A stretch of DNA of 64,000 nt from Streptomyces sp. NRRL B-1140 (GTDB lineage: Bacteria; Actinomycetota; Actinomycetes; Streptomycetales; Streptomycetaceae), in NCBI RefSeq assembly GCF_001280065.1, contig NZ_LGEA01000105.1, positions 4,799 to 68,798 of the forward strand. The letters are read 5' to 3'. The notes beneath the pieces are model-generated. The model was not told where the DNA came from, did not search any database, and was given only the letters and a program-made list of their open reading frames with translations. Below, in pieces: positions 25,475 through 34,381 of the stretch. A program made the position numbers and the translations under genes. The stretch's first letter is position 1; the number at the start of each line of letters is the position of its first letter.

Positions 25475-27013
25475 ATGATCGAAGTACCGGACCTGGCCGT
25501 CGGCGCCCTCGCCCTCGGCACACTGTCCGCGTTCGCCCTCGGGGGCGGGCTGCTGCGCTCCCGGCGGCAGCTGGCCGCGCAGCGCGCGAAGACCGCCGCG
25601 CTGCGGGCCCGACTCGACGGCACCACACGGGCGTTCACCTCCGAGGTCGAGCATCTGGCGGCTCGGCGGGTGCCCGCGGCAGCCCGGCAGGCCGCGCATT
25701 CCCACGTCAGCGAACCCGGGCCGCTGAACCCGCAGCTGGCCGGCTCTCCCCTGGGGAGCGCCCTGGAGCGGGTTCTGACGGGGCTCCACGCCGAGCTGGC
25801 CGCGCAGCGCACCCGGATCGACGCCGCGGCTCAGGCCGGGATGCGCGGGGCCACCCGGGAGATCCAGGCCGCGCTGTACCGGCTGCAGGACGCCCTGCGG
25901 GGACTGCAACAGCGGTACGACGACCCCGAGCTGACCCAGACCCTGTTCGAACTCGACCACGAGAACGAGCAGTCGCTGCGGCGCGCCCAGATCGCCGCGG
26001 TGGTGTGCGGAGCCTGGGTGGGGCTCGCCCGGGAGGAGTCCCATCTCGTCGACGCGGTGACGGGTGGTCAGGCCCGGCTCCCGGGCTACCACCGCGTCCG
26101 GGTCAACAACCACCTTGCGGCCGGTACGGCCCTGGTGTCCCACGCCGTCGAGCCGGTCGCCATCATCGTCGCCGAGCTCCTCGACAACGCGCTGCGGTAC
26201 TCCGCGCCCGACACGGACGTCGTGGTCGATCTCCAGGCGGTCCACCACGGGGTCTGCGTCACCGTGGACGACGCCGGTCTGGGCATGACGCAGGACGAGC
26301 GGGCCAAGGCCCAGCGGATGGTCGCCGGTTCGGATCCCATCCTGCTGACCGAGCTCGGGGATCCCCCGCGCATGGGGCTCGCGGCCGTCGGCCGGCTGAC
26401 GCGGCAGTTCGATTTGAGCGTGGACCTGTCCTCCCCGTCGCCGTACGGCGGCGTGCGGGCGGTGCTGCGGGTCGAGAGCCATCTGCTGACGCGCATCGAC
26501 CCGCAGGAGCGGCCCCCGGCGGCCAGTGCGCCGCGTTCGACCCGGCGGGAAGCCGTACGCGACGCGACGAGCGGTTCCGGCGCGCCCCGCGGTTCGGCTC
26601 AGCCGGACGCCGGGCCGCACAGGGCCGACCCTCTCCCCGGCGGCGCAGGCACGGACGGTGACGACCACGGCTACGGCACGGAGCGCCAAGCGGGCGACGA
26701 CACGCTGGTCCCCGGCCACCACGGCCCGCGGGACAGCGGCGGCCTCCCCCAGCGGCGGCGCCGCGGTCGCGCCCCGGCCCCCGGCGGCACGGCCGCGGCC
26801 GACCCGGCGCCACCACGCCGTTCCCGCCGTCCCGAGGAGTCCGCCGCCGCCCTCGGCGCCCTTCAGTCCGGGACCGCGGCAGCGCGCCGGGCCGCGCGGT
26901 CGAACACAGGCGGCGTTCCAGCCGTACCAGAGGGTGCCCCGGCCGCGACCACGGCCGACGCGGCATCCGAGGAAACCGACAGCACCGGACACGAAGGGGG
27001 AACGGCTCGATGA
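25475..27013 (+). CDS. cvnA: Conservon sensor-like ATPase CvnA
   Basis: This is the first conservon protein, a membrane-anchored sensor-kinase-like ATPase. A single N-terminal membrane helix (LAVGALALGTLSAFALGGGL) is followed by a coiled region and an HATPase domain with N-box VAELLDNALRYSAPD, G1 VDDAGLGM and G2 RMGLAAVGRLTRQF. The last 170 residues are low-complexity Pro/Arg/Gly sequence. No canonical phospho-accepting H-box is obvious, as usual for the family. The ATG at 25475 starts MIEVPDLAVG; the longer frame is not favoured. It overlaps cvnB by ATGA. Confidence 0.92.
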   Translation: MIEVPDLAVGALALGTLSAFALGGGLLRSRRQLAAQRAKTAALRARLDGTTRAFTSEVEHLAARRVPAAARQAAHSHVSEPGPLNPQLAGSPLGSALERVLTGLHAELAAQRTRIDAAAQAGMRGATREIQAALYRLQDALRGLQQRYDDPELTQTLFELDHENEQSLRRAQIAAVVCGAWVGLAREESHLVDAVTGGQARLPGYHRVRVNNHLAAGTALVSHAVEPVAIIVAELLDNALRYSAPDTDVVVDLQAVHHGVCVTVDDAGLGMTQDERAKAQRMVAGSDPILLTELGDPPRMGLAAVGRLTRQFDLSVDLSSPSPYGGVRAVLRVESHLLTRIDPQERPPAASAPRSTRREAVRDATSGSGAPRGSAQPDAGPHRADPLPGGAGTDGDDHGYGTERQAGDDTLVPGHHGPRDSGGLPQRRRRGRAPAPGGTAAADPAPPRRSRRPEESAAALGALQSGTAAARRAARSNTGGVPAVPEGAPAATTADAASEETDSTGHEGGTAR

Positions 27014-27432
27014 CCAGCCGCGCGACGGGGGACACGGCATGGGTGCTCGAACCGGTCCTGGAGGTGCCGCACGTCGTGGCCGCCGCCCTGCTCACCCGGG
27101 ACGGTCTCGTCACCGGATACACCGACGCGCTGTCGCGGCCGTCGGCCGAGCGGGTCGCGGCCATCACCAGCACCGTGCAGGGCGCCTGCCGTACCGCGGC
27201 GGCGGCGTTCGCCGACACCGACCGGGCGGAGATCCGTCAGGTCGTCATCGAGTCGGACCACGGCTACGTGCTGATCGTGCCGACGGCCCACGGCACCTGC
27301 GTCGCCGCGTACGGCGATCCCGAGGTGCGGCTGGACCTGCTCGCCCACCGGGTGCACTCGCAGGTGGCGCGGCTGGGCGAGAAGGCGATGGCCGCCGGGA
27401 CCCGAGGCGCCGAGGGCGGCACGTCGGCATGA
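27010..27432 (+). CDS. cvnB: Conservon roadblock/LC7 protein CvnB
   Basis: This is a roadblock-fold protein of 140 residues that is expected to regulate the CvnD GTPase in a membrane complex with CvnA. The family pattern is visible in VVAAALLTRDGLVTGYTD, a central helix, and GYVLIVPTAHGTCVAAYGDP. It is coupled to both neighbours by ATGA overlaps. Confidence 0.92.
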   Translation: MTSRATGDTAWVLEPVLEVPHVVAAALLTRDGLVTGYTDALSRPSAERVAAITSTVQGACRTAAAAFADTDRAEIRQVVIESDHGYVLIVPTAHGTCVAAYGDPEVRLDLLAHRVHSQVARLGEKAMAAGTRGAEGGTSA

Positions 27433-27791
27433 CCGGCCGCCGAGGCGGCCGTCCCCTGGTTCCCGCGTACCTGTCGACCGGCGGGGTCGCGCGGCCCAGC
27501 CGTGCGCATCTGGAACGGCTGTCGGTCCTCACCGGCAGCGGTGAGCCGGCCCCCGCCGAACTGCCCGCCGCCCAGGCGGCCCTGCTGGAGGAGCTGGGGT
27601 ACGGCTCGCTGACGGTGGTGGAGGCAGCGGCCCTGCTGCGGTTGCCGGTCTCCGCGGTGCTGGTGCTGGCCGCCGACCTCCTCGACCGTGACCTGGTGCT
27701 GGCCCGTGCGCCGATCCCGCCCGCCCGGCGCTTCGACCCCGACCTGCTGAAGAGAGTGGCCGATGGCCTCCGCGACCTCAAGCACCGTTGA
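27429..27791 (+). CDS. cvnC: Conservon DUF742 protein CvnC
   Basis: This 120-residue DUF742 protein begins MTGRRGGRPLVPAYLSTGG and ends in the wHTH-like segment LTVVEAAALLRLPVSAVLV followed by LAADLLDRDLVLAR. Its biochemical role is not established; it is part of the conservon complex in Streptomyces. Its 3' end overlaps cvnD by 29 bases, which is common in conservons. Confidence 0.92.
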   Translation: MTGRRGGRPLVPAYLSTGGVARPSRAHLERLSVLTGSGEPAPAELPAAQAALLEELGYGSLTVVEAAALLRLPVSAVLVLAADLLDRDLVLARAPIPPARRFDPDLLKRVADGLRDLKHR

Positions 27792-28389
27792 CGCCGAGCC
27801 GCACGGTGCGGGCGTCCACCTGCCCGACACCGCCCAGGACCTGGTGAAGATCCTGATCACCGGACCCTTCGGGGTGGGCAAGACGACCCTGATCCGCTCC
27901 GTCTCCGAGATCCGGCCGCTGCACACGGAGGAGCATCTCTCAGAGGCGTCCGCGCGGGTCGACGATCTCGCCGGGGTGCGGGACAAGTCCACCACCACGG
28001 TCGCCATCGACTTCGGCCGGATCAGCCTGCCGGGCGGCATCGTGCTGTACCTGTTCGGCACACCCGGGCAGGAACGCTTCCGGGCGCTGTGGGACGACAT
28101 CGCCCACGGGGCGCTCGGCGCGCTCGTGCTGGTCGACGCCCGCCGGATCGACGCCTCGTTCGACGTGCTGGGGCTGGTGGAGGAGTCGGGGCTGCCCTAC
28201 GCGGTCGCCTTCAACACCTTCCCGGACGCGCCCCGCCACCACACGCCCGAGCAGTTGCGCGCCGCCCTGGACCTCGAGGCGACGACGCCCATGGTGAGGT
28301 GCGACGCGCGGGAGACGGACTCCTCGGTCGACGCCCTGCTCGCGCTGGTACAGCACTTGATCGACCACCACCCCCCGGAGCCCCGGTGA
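27763..28389 (+). CDS. cvnD: Conservon GTPase CvnD
   Basis: This is a small Ras-like GTPase. The P-loop is ITGPFGVGKTTLIRSVSE, the G3 motif is YLFGTPGQERFRALW, and the G4 position reads AFNTFPD rather than the textbook NKxD. Length is 208 residues, normal for CvnD. It is predicted to cycle on the membrane with CvnA and CvnB. The stop overlaps the P450 start by GTGA, so the P450 is cotranslated. Confidence 0.93.
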   Translation: MASATSSTVDAEPHGAGVHLPDTAQDLVKILITGPFGVGKTTLIRSVSEIRPLHTEEHLSEASARVDDLAGVRDKSTTTVAIDFGRISLPGGIVLYLFGTPGQERFRALWDDIAHGALGALVLVDARRIDASFDVLGLVEESGLPYAVAFNTFPDAPRHHTPEQLRAALDLEATTPMVRCDARETDSSVDALLALVQHLIDHHPPEPR

Positions 28390-29624
28390 CCCACCCCTCC
28401 CCCGCCGAGCAGGCCTTCTCCCTCGCGGCGCCCGTCCGCCTCTGGGAGGACGGCTTCGCCCGTGATCCCCACGCCTACTACGCCGCCCTGCGCGCCCAGG
28501 GCCCGGTCGGCTGGGCGGAACTCGCGCCGGGTGTCCCCGCCTACGTCGTCACCGACCGGCGGGCGGCTCTGGACCTGCTGCACGACACGGAGACGTTCTC
28601 CCACGACCCCCGGCCCTGGCAGGCGACCGTCCCCGACGATGCGCCGGTGCTCGGCATGATGCGCTGGCGCCCCAACACCCTGTTCGCCGACGGCGGGGCC
28701 CATCTGCGCTACCGCACCTCGCTGATCGACGCCTTCGATCTGGTGGAGCCGCACGATCTGCGGGCCCGGGTGCACCGGGCGGTGCACCTGCTGGTGAGCC
28801 GGATCGGGCCGCGCGGCGAGGCCGACCTGGTGGCCGAGTTCACCCGGCCGCTGATGGCACTGGTGTTCAACAGCCTGTTCGGCCTGCCGGACAGCGCGAG
28901 CGACCGGCTGGACGGTGCCCTGGGCAAACTGATCGAGGGCGGCGCCCAGGCGGCCGAGGGGGAAGCCGAGTTCGGCGGGTACGTGCTGGAGCTGATCGCC
29001 GCCAAGGCCGAGCGGCGAGGCGATGATCTGCCAAGCTGGCTGCTGGACCACCCGGCGGGGCTGACCCCCGAGGAGGTCACCTGGCAGGTGTTCCTCACCC
29101 TCGGCGCGGGGCACGAGCCGACGGCCAACCTGGTGTCCAACGCCCTGTCGCGGATCCTCGGCAACCCGGCCTACTACTCGACGCTGACCAGCGGCGCCCG
29201 CCCGGTGACGGACGCGGTGCTGGAGGTCCTGCACCACGAGACACCGCTCGCCAACTACGGCATCCACTACGCCCGTACGCCGGTCGCCCTGCACGGCGTG
29301 TGGATCAGGGCCGCGGTGCCGGTGGTGATCTCCTACGGCGCGCTCGCCCAGGCCGCCGAGCTGGAGCGCGGCGCGGAACGCCACCCTTCGGACGCCTCTC
29401 ACCTGTCCTGGTCGGCGGGCCCGCACGCCTGTCCGGTCAAGCAGCACACCCTGCTCATCGCCACCGAGGCGATCGAACGGCTCACCCAGTGGCTGCCCGA
29501 CCTCGAACCGGTCCTGCCCCGCGAGCGCCTGACGTGGCGGCCCGGTCCGTTCCACCGCTCGCTGACCGCTCTGCCCGTCCGCTTCAGCCCCCGCTCCCCC
29601 GACCAGCCAGGAGGACGACCGTGA
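28386..29624 (+). CDS. Conservon cytochrome P450, CYP157-like, without ExxR
   Basis: This is a P450 of 412 residues. The haem thiolate is Cys349 in SWSAGPHACPVKQ, an unusual version of the FGxGxHxC motif. The I-helix reads LGAGHEPTAN. At the K-helix, where P450s normally have ExxR, the sequence is E280-V-L-H283, so the Arg is missing. Published work on Streptomyces CYP157 describes that loss, and CYP157 genes lie in conservons next to CYP154. The protein may therefore be a true CYP157 member. It is coupled to cvnD and to the next P450 by GTGA overlaps. The substrate is unknown. Confidence 0.88.
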   Translation: MTHPSPAEQAFSLAAPVRLWEDGFARDPHAYYAALRAQGPVGWAELAPGVPAYVVTDRRAALDLLHDTETFSHDPRPWQATVPDDAPVLGMMRWRPNTLFADGGAHLRYRTSLIDAFDLVEPHDLRARVHRAVHLLVSRIGPRGEADLVAEFTRPLMALVFNSLFGLPDSASDRLDGALGKLIEGGAQAAEGEAEFGGYVLELIAAKAERRGDDLPSWLLDHPAGLTPEEVTWQVFLTLGAGHEPTANLVSNALSRILGNPAYYSTLTSGARPVTDAVLEVLHHETPLANYGIHYARTPVALHGVWIRAAVPVVISYGALAQAAELERGAERHPSDASHLSWSAGPHACPVKQHTLLIATEAIERLTQWLPDLEPVLPRERLTWRPGPFHRSLTALPVRFSPRSPDQPGGRP

Positions 29625-30847
29625 CCGTCACCGACCGCATATCTCTGGACCCGTTAGGTGCCGACATCGCCGCCGAGAGCGCCCGGCTGCGTGCCCTCGG
29701 CCCGATCGTGCCCGTGGAGCTGCCCGGAGGCATCCCGGCCTGGGCGCCGACGCGCTACGACACGCTGAAGGAGCTCATCCTCGATCCCCGGGTCAGCAAG
29801 GACCCGCGGCTGCACTGGCGGCTGTGGCCCGAGATCGCCGGGAATCCGTCGTGGGCCTGGATCCTGGGCTGGGTCGGCGTGGTGAACATGCTCTCCACCT
29901 ACGGACCGGACCACACCCGGCTGCGCAAGCTGGTCGCGCCGAGTTTCACGCACCGGCGGACCGAGGCGATGCGGCCCCGGGTGGAGGCGATCACTGCGGA
30001 GCTGCTGGCCGCGCTGGAGGCCGCCGACGGCGAGGTCGTGGACGTCAAGGAGGGGCTCGCCCATCCGCTGCCGATGCGGATGATCTGCGAACTCATGGGC
30101 GTGCCGGACGGCTTGCGGGAGGACACCGGCCGGCTCATCGCGGCCATCATGGACACCTCCGATCCGAGCCCGGAGCACGCAGCGTCGGTGCAGCGGCAGA
30201 TCGGGACGGTGCTGCCGGCCCTGATCGCCCACCGGGCCGCACACCCCGGGGACGACATGACGTCCGAGCTGATCCGGGTGCGCGACGAGGACGGCGACCG
30301 GCTGAGCGACGAGGAGCTGCTGTACACGCTGCTGCTGGTGATCGGCGCCGGTTTCGAGACCACCGTGAACCTCATCGGCAACGCGGTGGTCGCCCTGCTC
30401 CGCCGTCCCGGGCAACTGGCGGCCGTCCGGTCCGGGGAGATCGGCTGGGACGCCGTCGTCGACGAGACGCTGCGCGTCCACCCGTCGATCGCTTCGCTGC
30501 CGCTGCGCTTCGCCGTCACCGACCTCGCCGTCGGTGGGGTGACGATCCCGGCCGGTGACGCCATCATCACGACGTACGCCGCCGCGGGGCTCGACCCCGA
30601 GCACTACGGGCCGGACGCCGACCGCTTCGACGCCACCCGCGGCGCCGACGACCATCTGGCGTTCGGGATCGGAGTGCACCGCTGCATCGGCGCGCCGCTG
30701 GCCCGGATGGAAGCCCTCACCGCGCTGCCGGCGCTGTTCGACCGGTTCCCCGGCCTGTGCCTGGCCACCGGCGACGACGGACTGCGGCAGGTGCCGTCGT
30801 TCATCGCGTTCGGCTGGCAGGAGATTCCGGTACGTCTGCGGGGCTGA
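29621..30847 (+). CDS. Conservon cytochrome P450, CYP154-like
   Basis: This 408-residue P450 has all standard motifs: I-helix IGAGFETT, K-helix E282-T-L-R285, and the haem loop AFGIGVHRCIG with Cys355. GTG at 29621 overlaps the stop of the first P450. Position and pairing match the CYP154 partner of CYP157 in conservons. CYP154 enzymes hydroxylate steroids, flavones or macrolides in vitro, but physiological substrates are mostly unknown. No ferredoxin gene follows. Confidence 0.9.
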   Translation: MTVTDRISLDPLGADIAAESARLRALGPIVPVELPGGIPAWAPTRYDTLKELILDPRVSKDPRLHWRLWPEIAGNPSWAWILGWVGVVNMLSTYGPDHTRLRKLVAPSFTHRRTEAMRPRVEAITAELLAALEAADGEVVDVKEGLAHPLPMRMICELMGVPDGLREDTGRLIAAIMDTSDPSPEHAASVQRQIGTVLPALIAHRAAHPGDDMTSELIRVRDEDGDRLSDEELLYTLLLVIGAGFETTVNLIGNAVVALLRRPGQLAAVRSGEIGWDAVVDETLRVHPSIASLPLRFAVTDLAVGGVTIPAGDAIITTYAAAGLDPEHYGPDADRFDATRGADDHLAFGIGVHRCIGAPLARMEALTALPALFDRFPGLCLATGDDGLRQVPSFIAFGWQEIPVRLRG

Positions 30848-30863
30848 CACCCCGGCGGGGGTG
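30848..30863 (+). terminator. Short hairpin after the conservon operon
   Basis: A perfect six-base stem, CACCCC-GGCG-GGGGTG, starts at the stop codon of the second P450. It is short for a terminator but well placed between convergent genes. Confidence 0.45.
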
Positions 30864-31076
30864 CCCGAGCACGGCAGCACGCGGGAGCGCGACCGGTCCC
30901 CCGTTCCGGTCGTGCCCCCGCGGTGAGTTGAACTTACGTCCCCGTCCGAGGCCTTGTGAACCGTGTCGATGCCCGCTGCGCCTACGGCGGGGCTCACCCG
31001 TGCACAGCCGAGTCCGGATGGCCCGGTTTCGTCCCGCCCCGGTCCGGACGAACGGTTGCCCCTGAGGCAAACGGGC

Positions 31077-32567
31077 TCACGCCGGGCCCCGAAGGACCGG
31101 CAGGTCGAGGTCGCCCACGGTCAGGTGAGCCAGGACGACCTCGTACAGGTCGGTGCCCCCGGCGAGCAGCTGGCGTTCCAGGACGGGTTCGGCGCTGCGG
31201 ACGTGCTCGCGCACGGTCTGGGCGTGCACCCCCAGGGCCTGGGCGGCCCGTTCGGCGTTACCGCCGACGGCGATCCAGGTGCGCAGCGTCCGGCGGGGAT
31301 TGCGGGCATCGGCGTCGAGCCGTCCCAGCAGGCCCTGCCCCCACGTGCGTATGGCGGAACCGGACAGCAGGTCGGCGAGCCGCAGATCCGGCTGCGGGGG
31401 GCCGTCGGACGGTACGTCGGGCAGGCCGATCCGGGTGTTGAGCGCCAGGTGGACCACCGCCCGGACCGTGAGGTCGGCGAAGTCGGTGCCGAGCAGGGCC
31501 TCGACGCGTTCCATGCGGGCGCGGACCGTGTTACGGCTGACGCCGAGGACCTTGGCGGTGTTGACGGCGGTGAACTCCAAACCGAGCCGGGTGGTGGCGA
31601 GGAGTTCGGCCCGGGTGTGGTGCGGCAGGGCGTCGAGGGGGCGCAGCACGCGGGATGTCCAGCCGCGCAGCGCCACCGGGTCCATCAGGCGTTCGGGGTG
31701 GGTGCGCTCGGCGTAGACGGCCGTGTTGTCGGGCCGGAAGTGTGCGACGGCCAGGGCGCTGACGGCCTGCCCGTAGGCGGTGGCGGTCTGGGCGAGGCCC
31801 TGGCGGACGCTGCCGCCGAGGAAGAGGCCGGGGGTGCGTCCGACGAGGGATCGCAGCGCCTCCCCCGTGGTATCCCTGGGGCCGACCACGATCACATGCC
31901 CGTCCATGGCCGGGCAGCGCACGACCAGGGCGTCCTCCCGGGTGCGGTCCAGGCACTCCTCGGCGACGCGGTCACGCATCTCGGGGGTGGATTCGACGAC
32001 GTACACGCACGCCGTTTCGGCGTCGAGCAGCCCGGGCCAGAGTCCGGCGGCGACGCGGCGGGCGGCGATGGTGTCCTCGACCATCAGCAGTTGCAGGATC
32101 GCCAGGCGCAGGTCGGCGGTGGCCCGGCTCAGCCGGAGCCCGGCCGCGGTCGACTCGCTCGCCGTCAGCAGCAACTCGATCACCTGGGCGGTGTGCGTGA
32201 CGACAGCGGAGGCCTGCCGGTCGAAGGGGTCCTGCCGGGAGACGGCCAGCACGCACGCGTGGGAGGGGTGCTCCACCCTGACCAGGCGCAGGTGGCGCTC
32301 CCGGCTCTGCCAGGCCGCGGAGGCGATCCGGCCGGTGGTGAGGTCCGCGACCAGATCCTCGTCCAGCGGGAGCCGGTTTCCGGCGACGAGGTTCCCGGCG
32401 GCGTCCTGCAGAGCCGCGGTCGCGCCCAGCGTGGCGGCGAGCCAGGCGACGACTCTGCGGACGTCGCGCCCGGCCGGGCGCAGATGCTCGAGCAGTTCCT
32501 CCGCCCACGCCGGGCGTGGGCCGGCCTGCGTCTCGCGCTGCCGGTTTCCGTCCTCTCGGCCAGCCAC
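31077..32567 (-). CDS. PucR-type helix-turn-helix regulator, 496 aa
   Basis: The GTG at 32567 is preferred because an AAGG-containing site lies five bases upstream; a GTG at 32606 adds 13 Arg-rich residues. The middle holds a GGDEF-like PucR domain. Two helix-turn-helix regions are visible: FTAVNTAKVLGVSRNTVRAR and, near the C-terminus, NAERAAQALGVHAQTVREHV. Two HTHs in a PucR-like protein are notable. It probably responds to a small molecule and controls a neighbouring operon; the targets are not evident. It is convergent with the conservon. Confidence 0.88.
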   Translation of the reverse strand: MAGREDGNRQRETQAGPRPAWAEELLEHLRPAGRDVRRVVAWLAATLGATAALQDAAGNLVAGNRLPLDEDLVADLTTGRIASAAWQSRERHLRLVRVEHPSHACVLAVSRQDPFDRQASAVVTHTAQVIELLLTASESTAAGLRLSRATADLRLAILQLLMVEDTIAARRVAAGLWPGLLDAETACVYVVESTPEMRDRVAEECLDRTREDALVVRCPAMDGHVIVVGPRDTTGEALRSLVGRTPGLFLGGSVRQGLAQTATAYGQAVSALAVAHFRPDNTAVYAERTHPERLMDPVALRGWTSRVLRPLDALPHHTRAELLATTRLGLEFTAVNTAKVLGVSRNTVRARMERVEALLGTDFADLTVRAVVHLALNTRIGLPDVPSDGPPQPDLRLADLLSGSAIRTWGQGLLGRLDADARNPRRTLRTWIAVGGNAERAAQALGVHAQTVREHVRSAEPVLERQLLAGGTDLYEVVLAHLTVGDLDLPVLRGPA

Positions 32568-32738
32568 CTGGGCCTTCCCCTCCCTCTCGCGCCGCCTCCG
32601 GCACACCGGTCGGGGACGTTACCTCACGTCCGCAGGGCGGTTCCCGCGGCCCGGACATCGGACGGGGCGCGGGCCGGTGTGTCCCGCACCCGCCCCCTGC
32701 TGCGCCGCCGGCCCGCGCCGTCGGCATAAGCTCGGCGG

Positions 32739-33359
32739 ATGGCGAAGTACTACGACGTGCACCCCGACAACCCGCAGGCCCGCACCATCGGCCAGATCGC
32801 CGACAGCATCCGCGCCGACGCTCTTGTCGCCTACCCCACGGACTCCTGCTACGCACTGGGCTGCCGCATCGGCAGCCGTGACGGCATCGACCGGATCCGC
32901 ACGATCCGCAAGCTGGACGACCGGCACCACTTCACTCTCGTGTGCCAGGACTTCGCCCAGCTCGGCCAGTTCGTGCGGATCGACAACGACGTGTTCCGCG
33001 CGATCAAGGCGTCGACGCCCGGCAGCTACACGTTCATCCTGCCCGCGACGAAGGAGGTGCCGCGTGTGCTGCAGCACCCCAAGAAGAAGACGGTCGGGGT
33101 GCGCATCCCCGACCACGTCGTCACCCAGGCCCTGCTCGCCGAACTCGGTGAGCCGCTGCTGTCCAGCACCCTGCTGCTGCCCGGCGAGGAGGAGCCGATG
33201 ACGCAGGGCTGGGAGATCAAGGACCTGCTCGACCACGTGCTGGACGGGGTGGTCGACTCCGGTGACTGCGGTACCGAGCCGACGACGGTCGTCGACTTCT
33301 CCGGCGGGGAGGCCGAGATCGTGCGGCACGGCGCGGGCGATCCCTCACGGTTCGAGTAA
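32739..33359 (+). CDS. YciO/Sua5/YrdC-family protein, 206 aa
   Basis: This is a threonylcarbamoyl-AMP-synthase-fold protein, most like the YciO subgroup. Seen are VAYPTDSCYALGCRIG, a Lys/Arg-rich nucleotide-binding surface (IRTIRKLDDRHHFTLVCQDF), GSYTFILPATKEVPRVLQHP and KKTVGVRIPDH. Sua5 proper makes the tRNA t6A modification; YciO members have a less certain role. No Sua5 C-terminal extension is present. It is transcribed alone, divergent from the PucR regulator. Confidence 0.87.
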   Translation: MAKYYDVHPDNPQARTIGQIADSIRADALVAYPTDSCYALGCRIGSRDGIDRIRTIRKLDDRHHFTLVCQDFAQLGQFVRIDNDVFRAIKASTPGSYTFILPATKEVPRVLQHPKKKTVGVRIPDHVVTQALLAELGEPLLSSTLLLPGEEEPMTQGWEIKDLLDHVLDGVVDSGDCGTEPTTVVDFSGGEAEIVRHGAGDPSRFE

Positions 33360-33504
33360 AACGCGCGCCAAGAGCCGTTCACGGTTCAACCGTGTGCCGG
33401 GGGTGGGCGAAATACCCCGGGACGGGCGTGTCACGATGACCATGATCCGCCCGGTCACGCGGACGGGTTGCAGTCCCCCACCCCCGCAGAGAGGCAGGCC
33501 GGCC

Positions 33505-34260
33505 ATGACCGCCGTACAGGGAACCGCCGTCGACGTCCGCACCGAGGACGGCACCGCCGACGCGTATCTGGCCCACCCCGCGGACGGGGCCGCCCACCCG
33601 GCGGTTCTGGTGTTCATGGACGCCTTCGGTCTGCGTCCGCAGCTGCGGTCCATGGCGGACCGGCTGGCCGCCGAGGGCTACGCGGTGCTGGTGCCGAACG
33701 TGTTCTACCGGCACGGCCGCGCGCCTCTGTTCGACCTTCCGGAGTTCATCGACCCGGGGGCGCGTCCGGAGATATTCGAGCGCATCGTGCCGGTCATGCA
33801 GGACCTGACGAACGAGCGGGCGATGCGGGACGCCGGTGCGTATCTGCGCTGGCTGGCCGAGTCGCCCGCGGTGGCCGACGGCCCGGTCGCGCTGACCGGC
33901 TACTGCATGGGCGCCCGCCTCTCACTGCTCACCGCGGGCACCTACCCGGACCGGGTCGCGGCGGCGGCCGGCTTCCACGGCGGACGGCTGGCCACGGACG
34001 CCCCGGACAGCCCCCACCTGGTGGCGGGCCAGGTCACCGCGGAGCTGTACTTCGGCCACGCCGACCAGGACCACTCCCTGCCCGAGGAGCAGATCGAGCG
34101 CCTGGAGGAGGCACTGACGGCGGCGGGCGTGCGCCACCGGTGCGAGGTGTACGCGGGCGCGCCGCACGGCTTCACCCAGGCCGACACCGCGTCGTACCAC
34201 CAGGAGGGCGACGAGCGGCACTGGGTGGCGTTGCTCGACCTGCTGAAGCGCACATTCTGA
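33505..34260 (+). CDS. Dienelactone hydrolase family protein, 251 aa
   Basis: This is an alpha/beta hydrolase of the dienelactone-hydrolase family. The nucleophile is Cys in LTGYCMGARLSLL, the acid is probably in YFGHADQDHSL, and the base is His in GAPHGFTQADT. It has no signal peptide. The ATG at 33505 has a GAGAGGCAGG site. The length is normal. Its substrate is unknown; no catechol-pathway genes are nearby. Confidence 0.88.
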   Translation: MTAVQGTAVDVRTEDGTADAYLAHPADGAAHPAVLVFMDAFGLRPQLRSMADRLAAEGYAVLVPNVFYRHGRAPLFDLPEFIDPGARPEIFERIVPVMQDLTNERAMRDAGAYLRWLAESPAVADGPVALTGYCMGARLSLLTAGTYPDRVAAAAGFHGGRLATDAPDSPHLVAGQVTAELYFGHADQDHSLPEEQIERLEEALTAAGVRHRCEVYAGAPHGFTQADTASYHQEGDERHWVALLDLLKRTF

Positions 34261-34381
34261 CCTCAATCGACCCCCTGGTGACACGAGTTGGCGGCCTACC
34301 GACGGTAAGGGCTTGCTCTCGCATGATCCCTGCGCGTAGACCTTGCTGAACACCGGTCAGGACTCTGGGGGGAGTTGGCGC

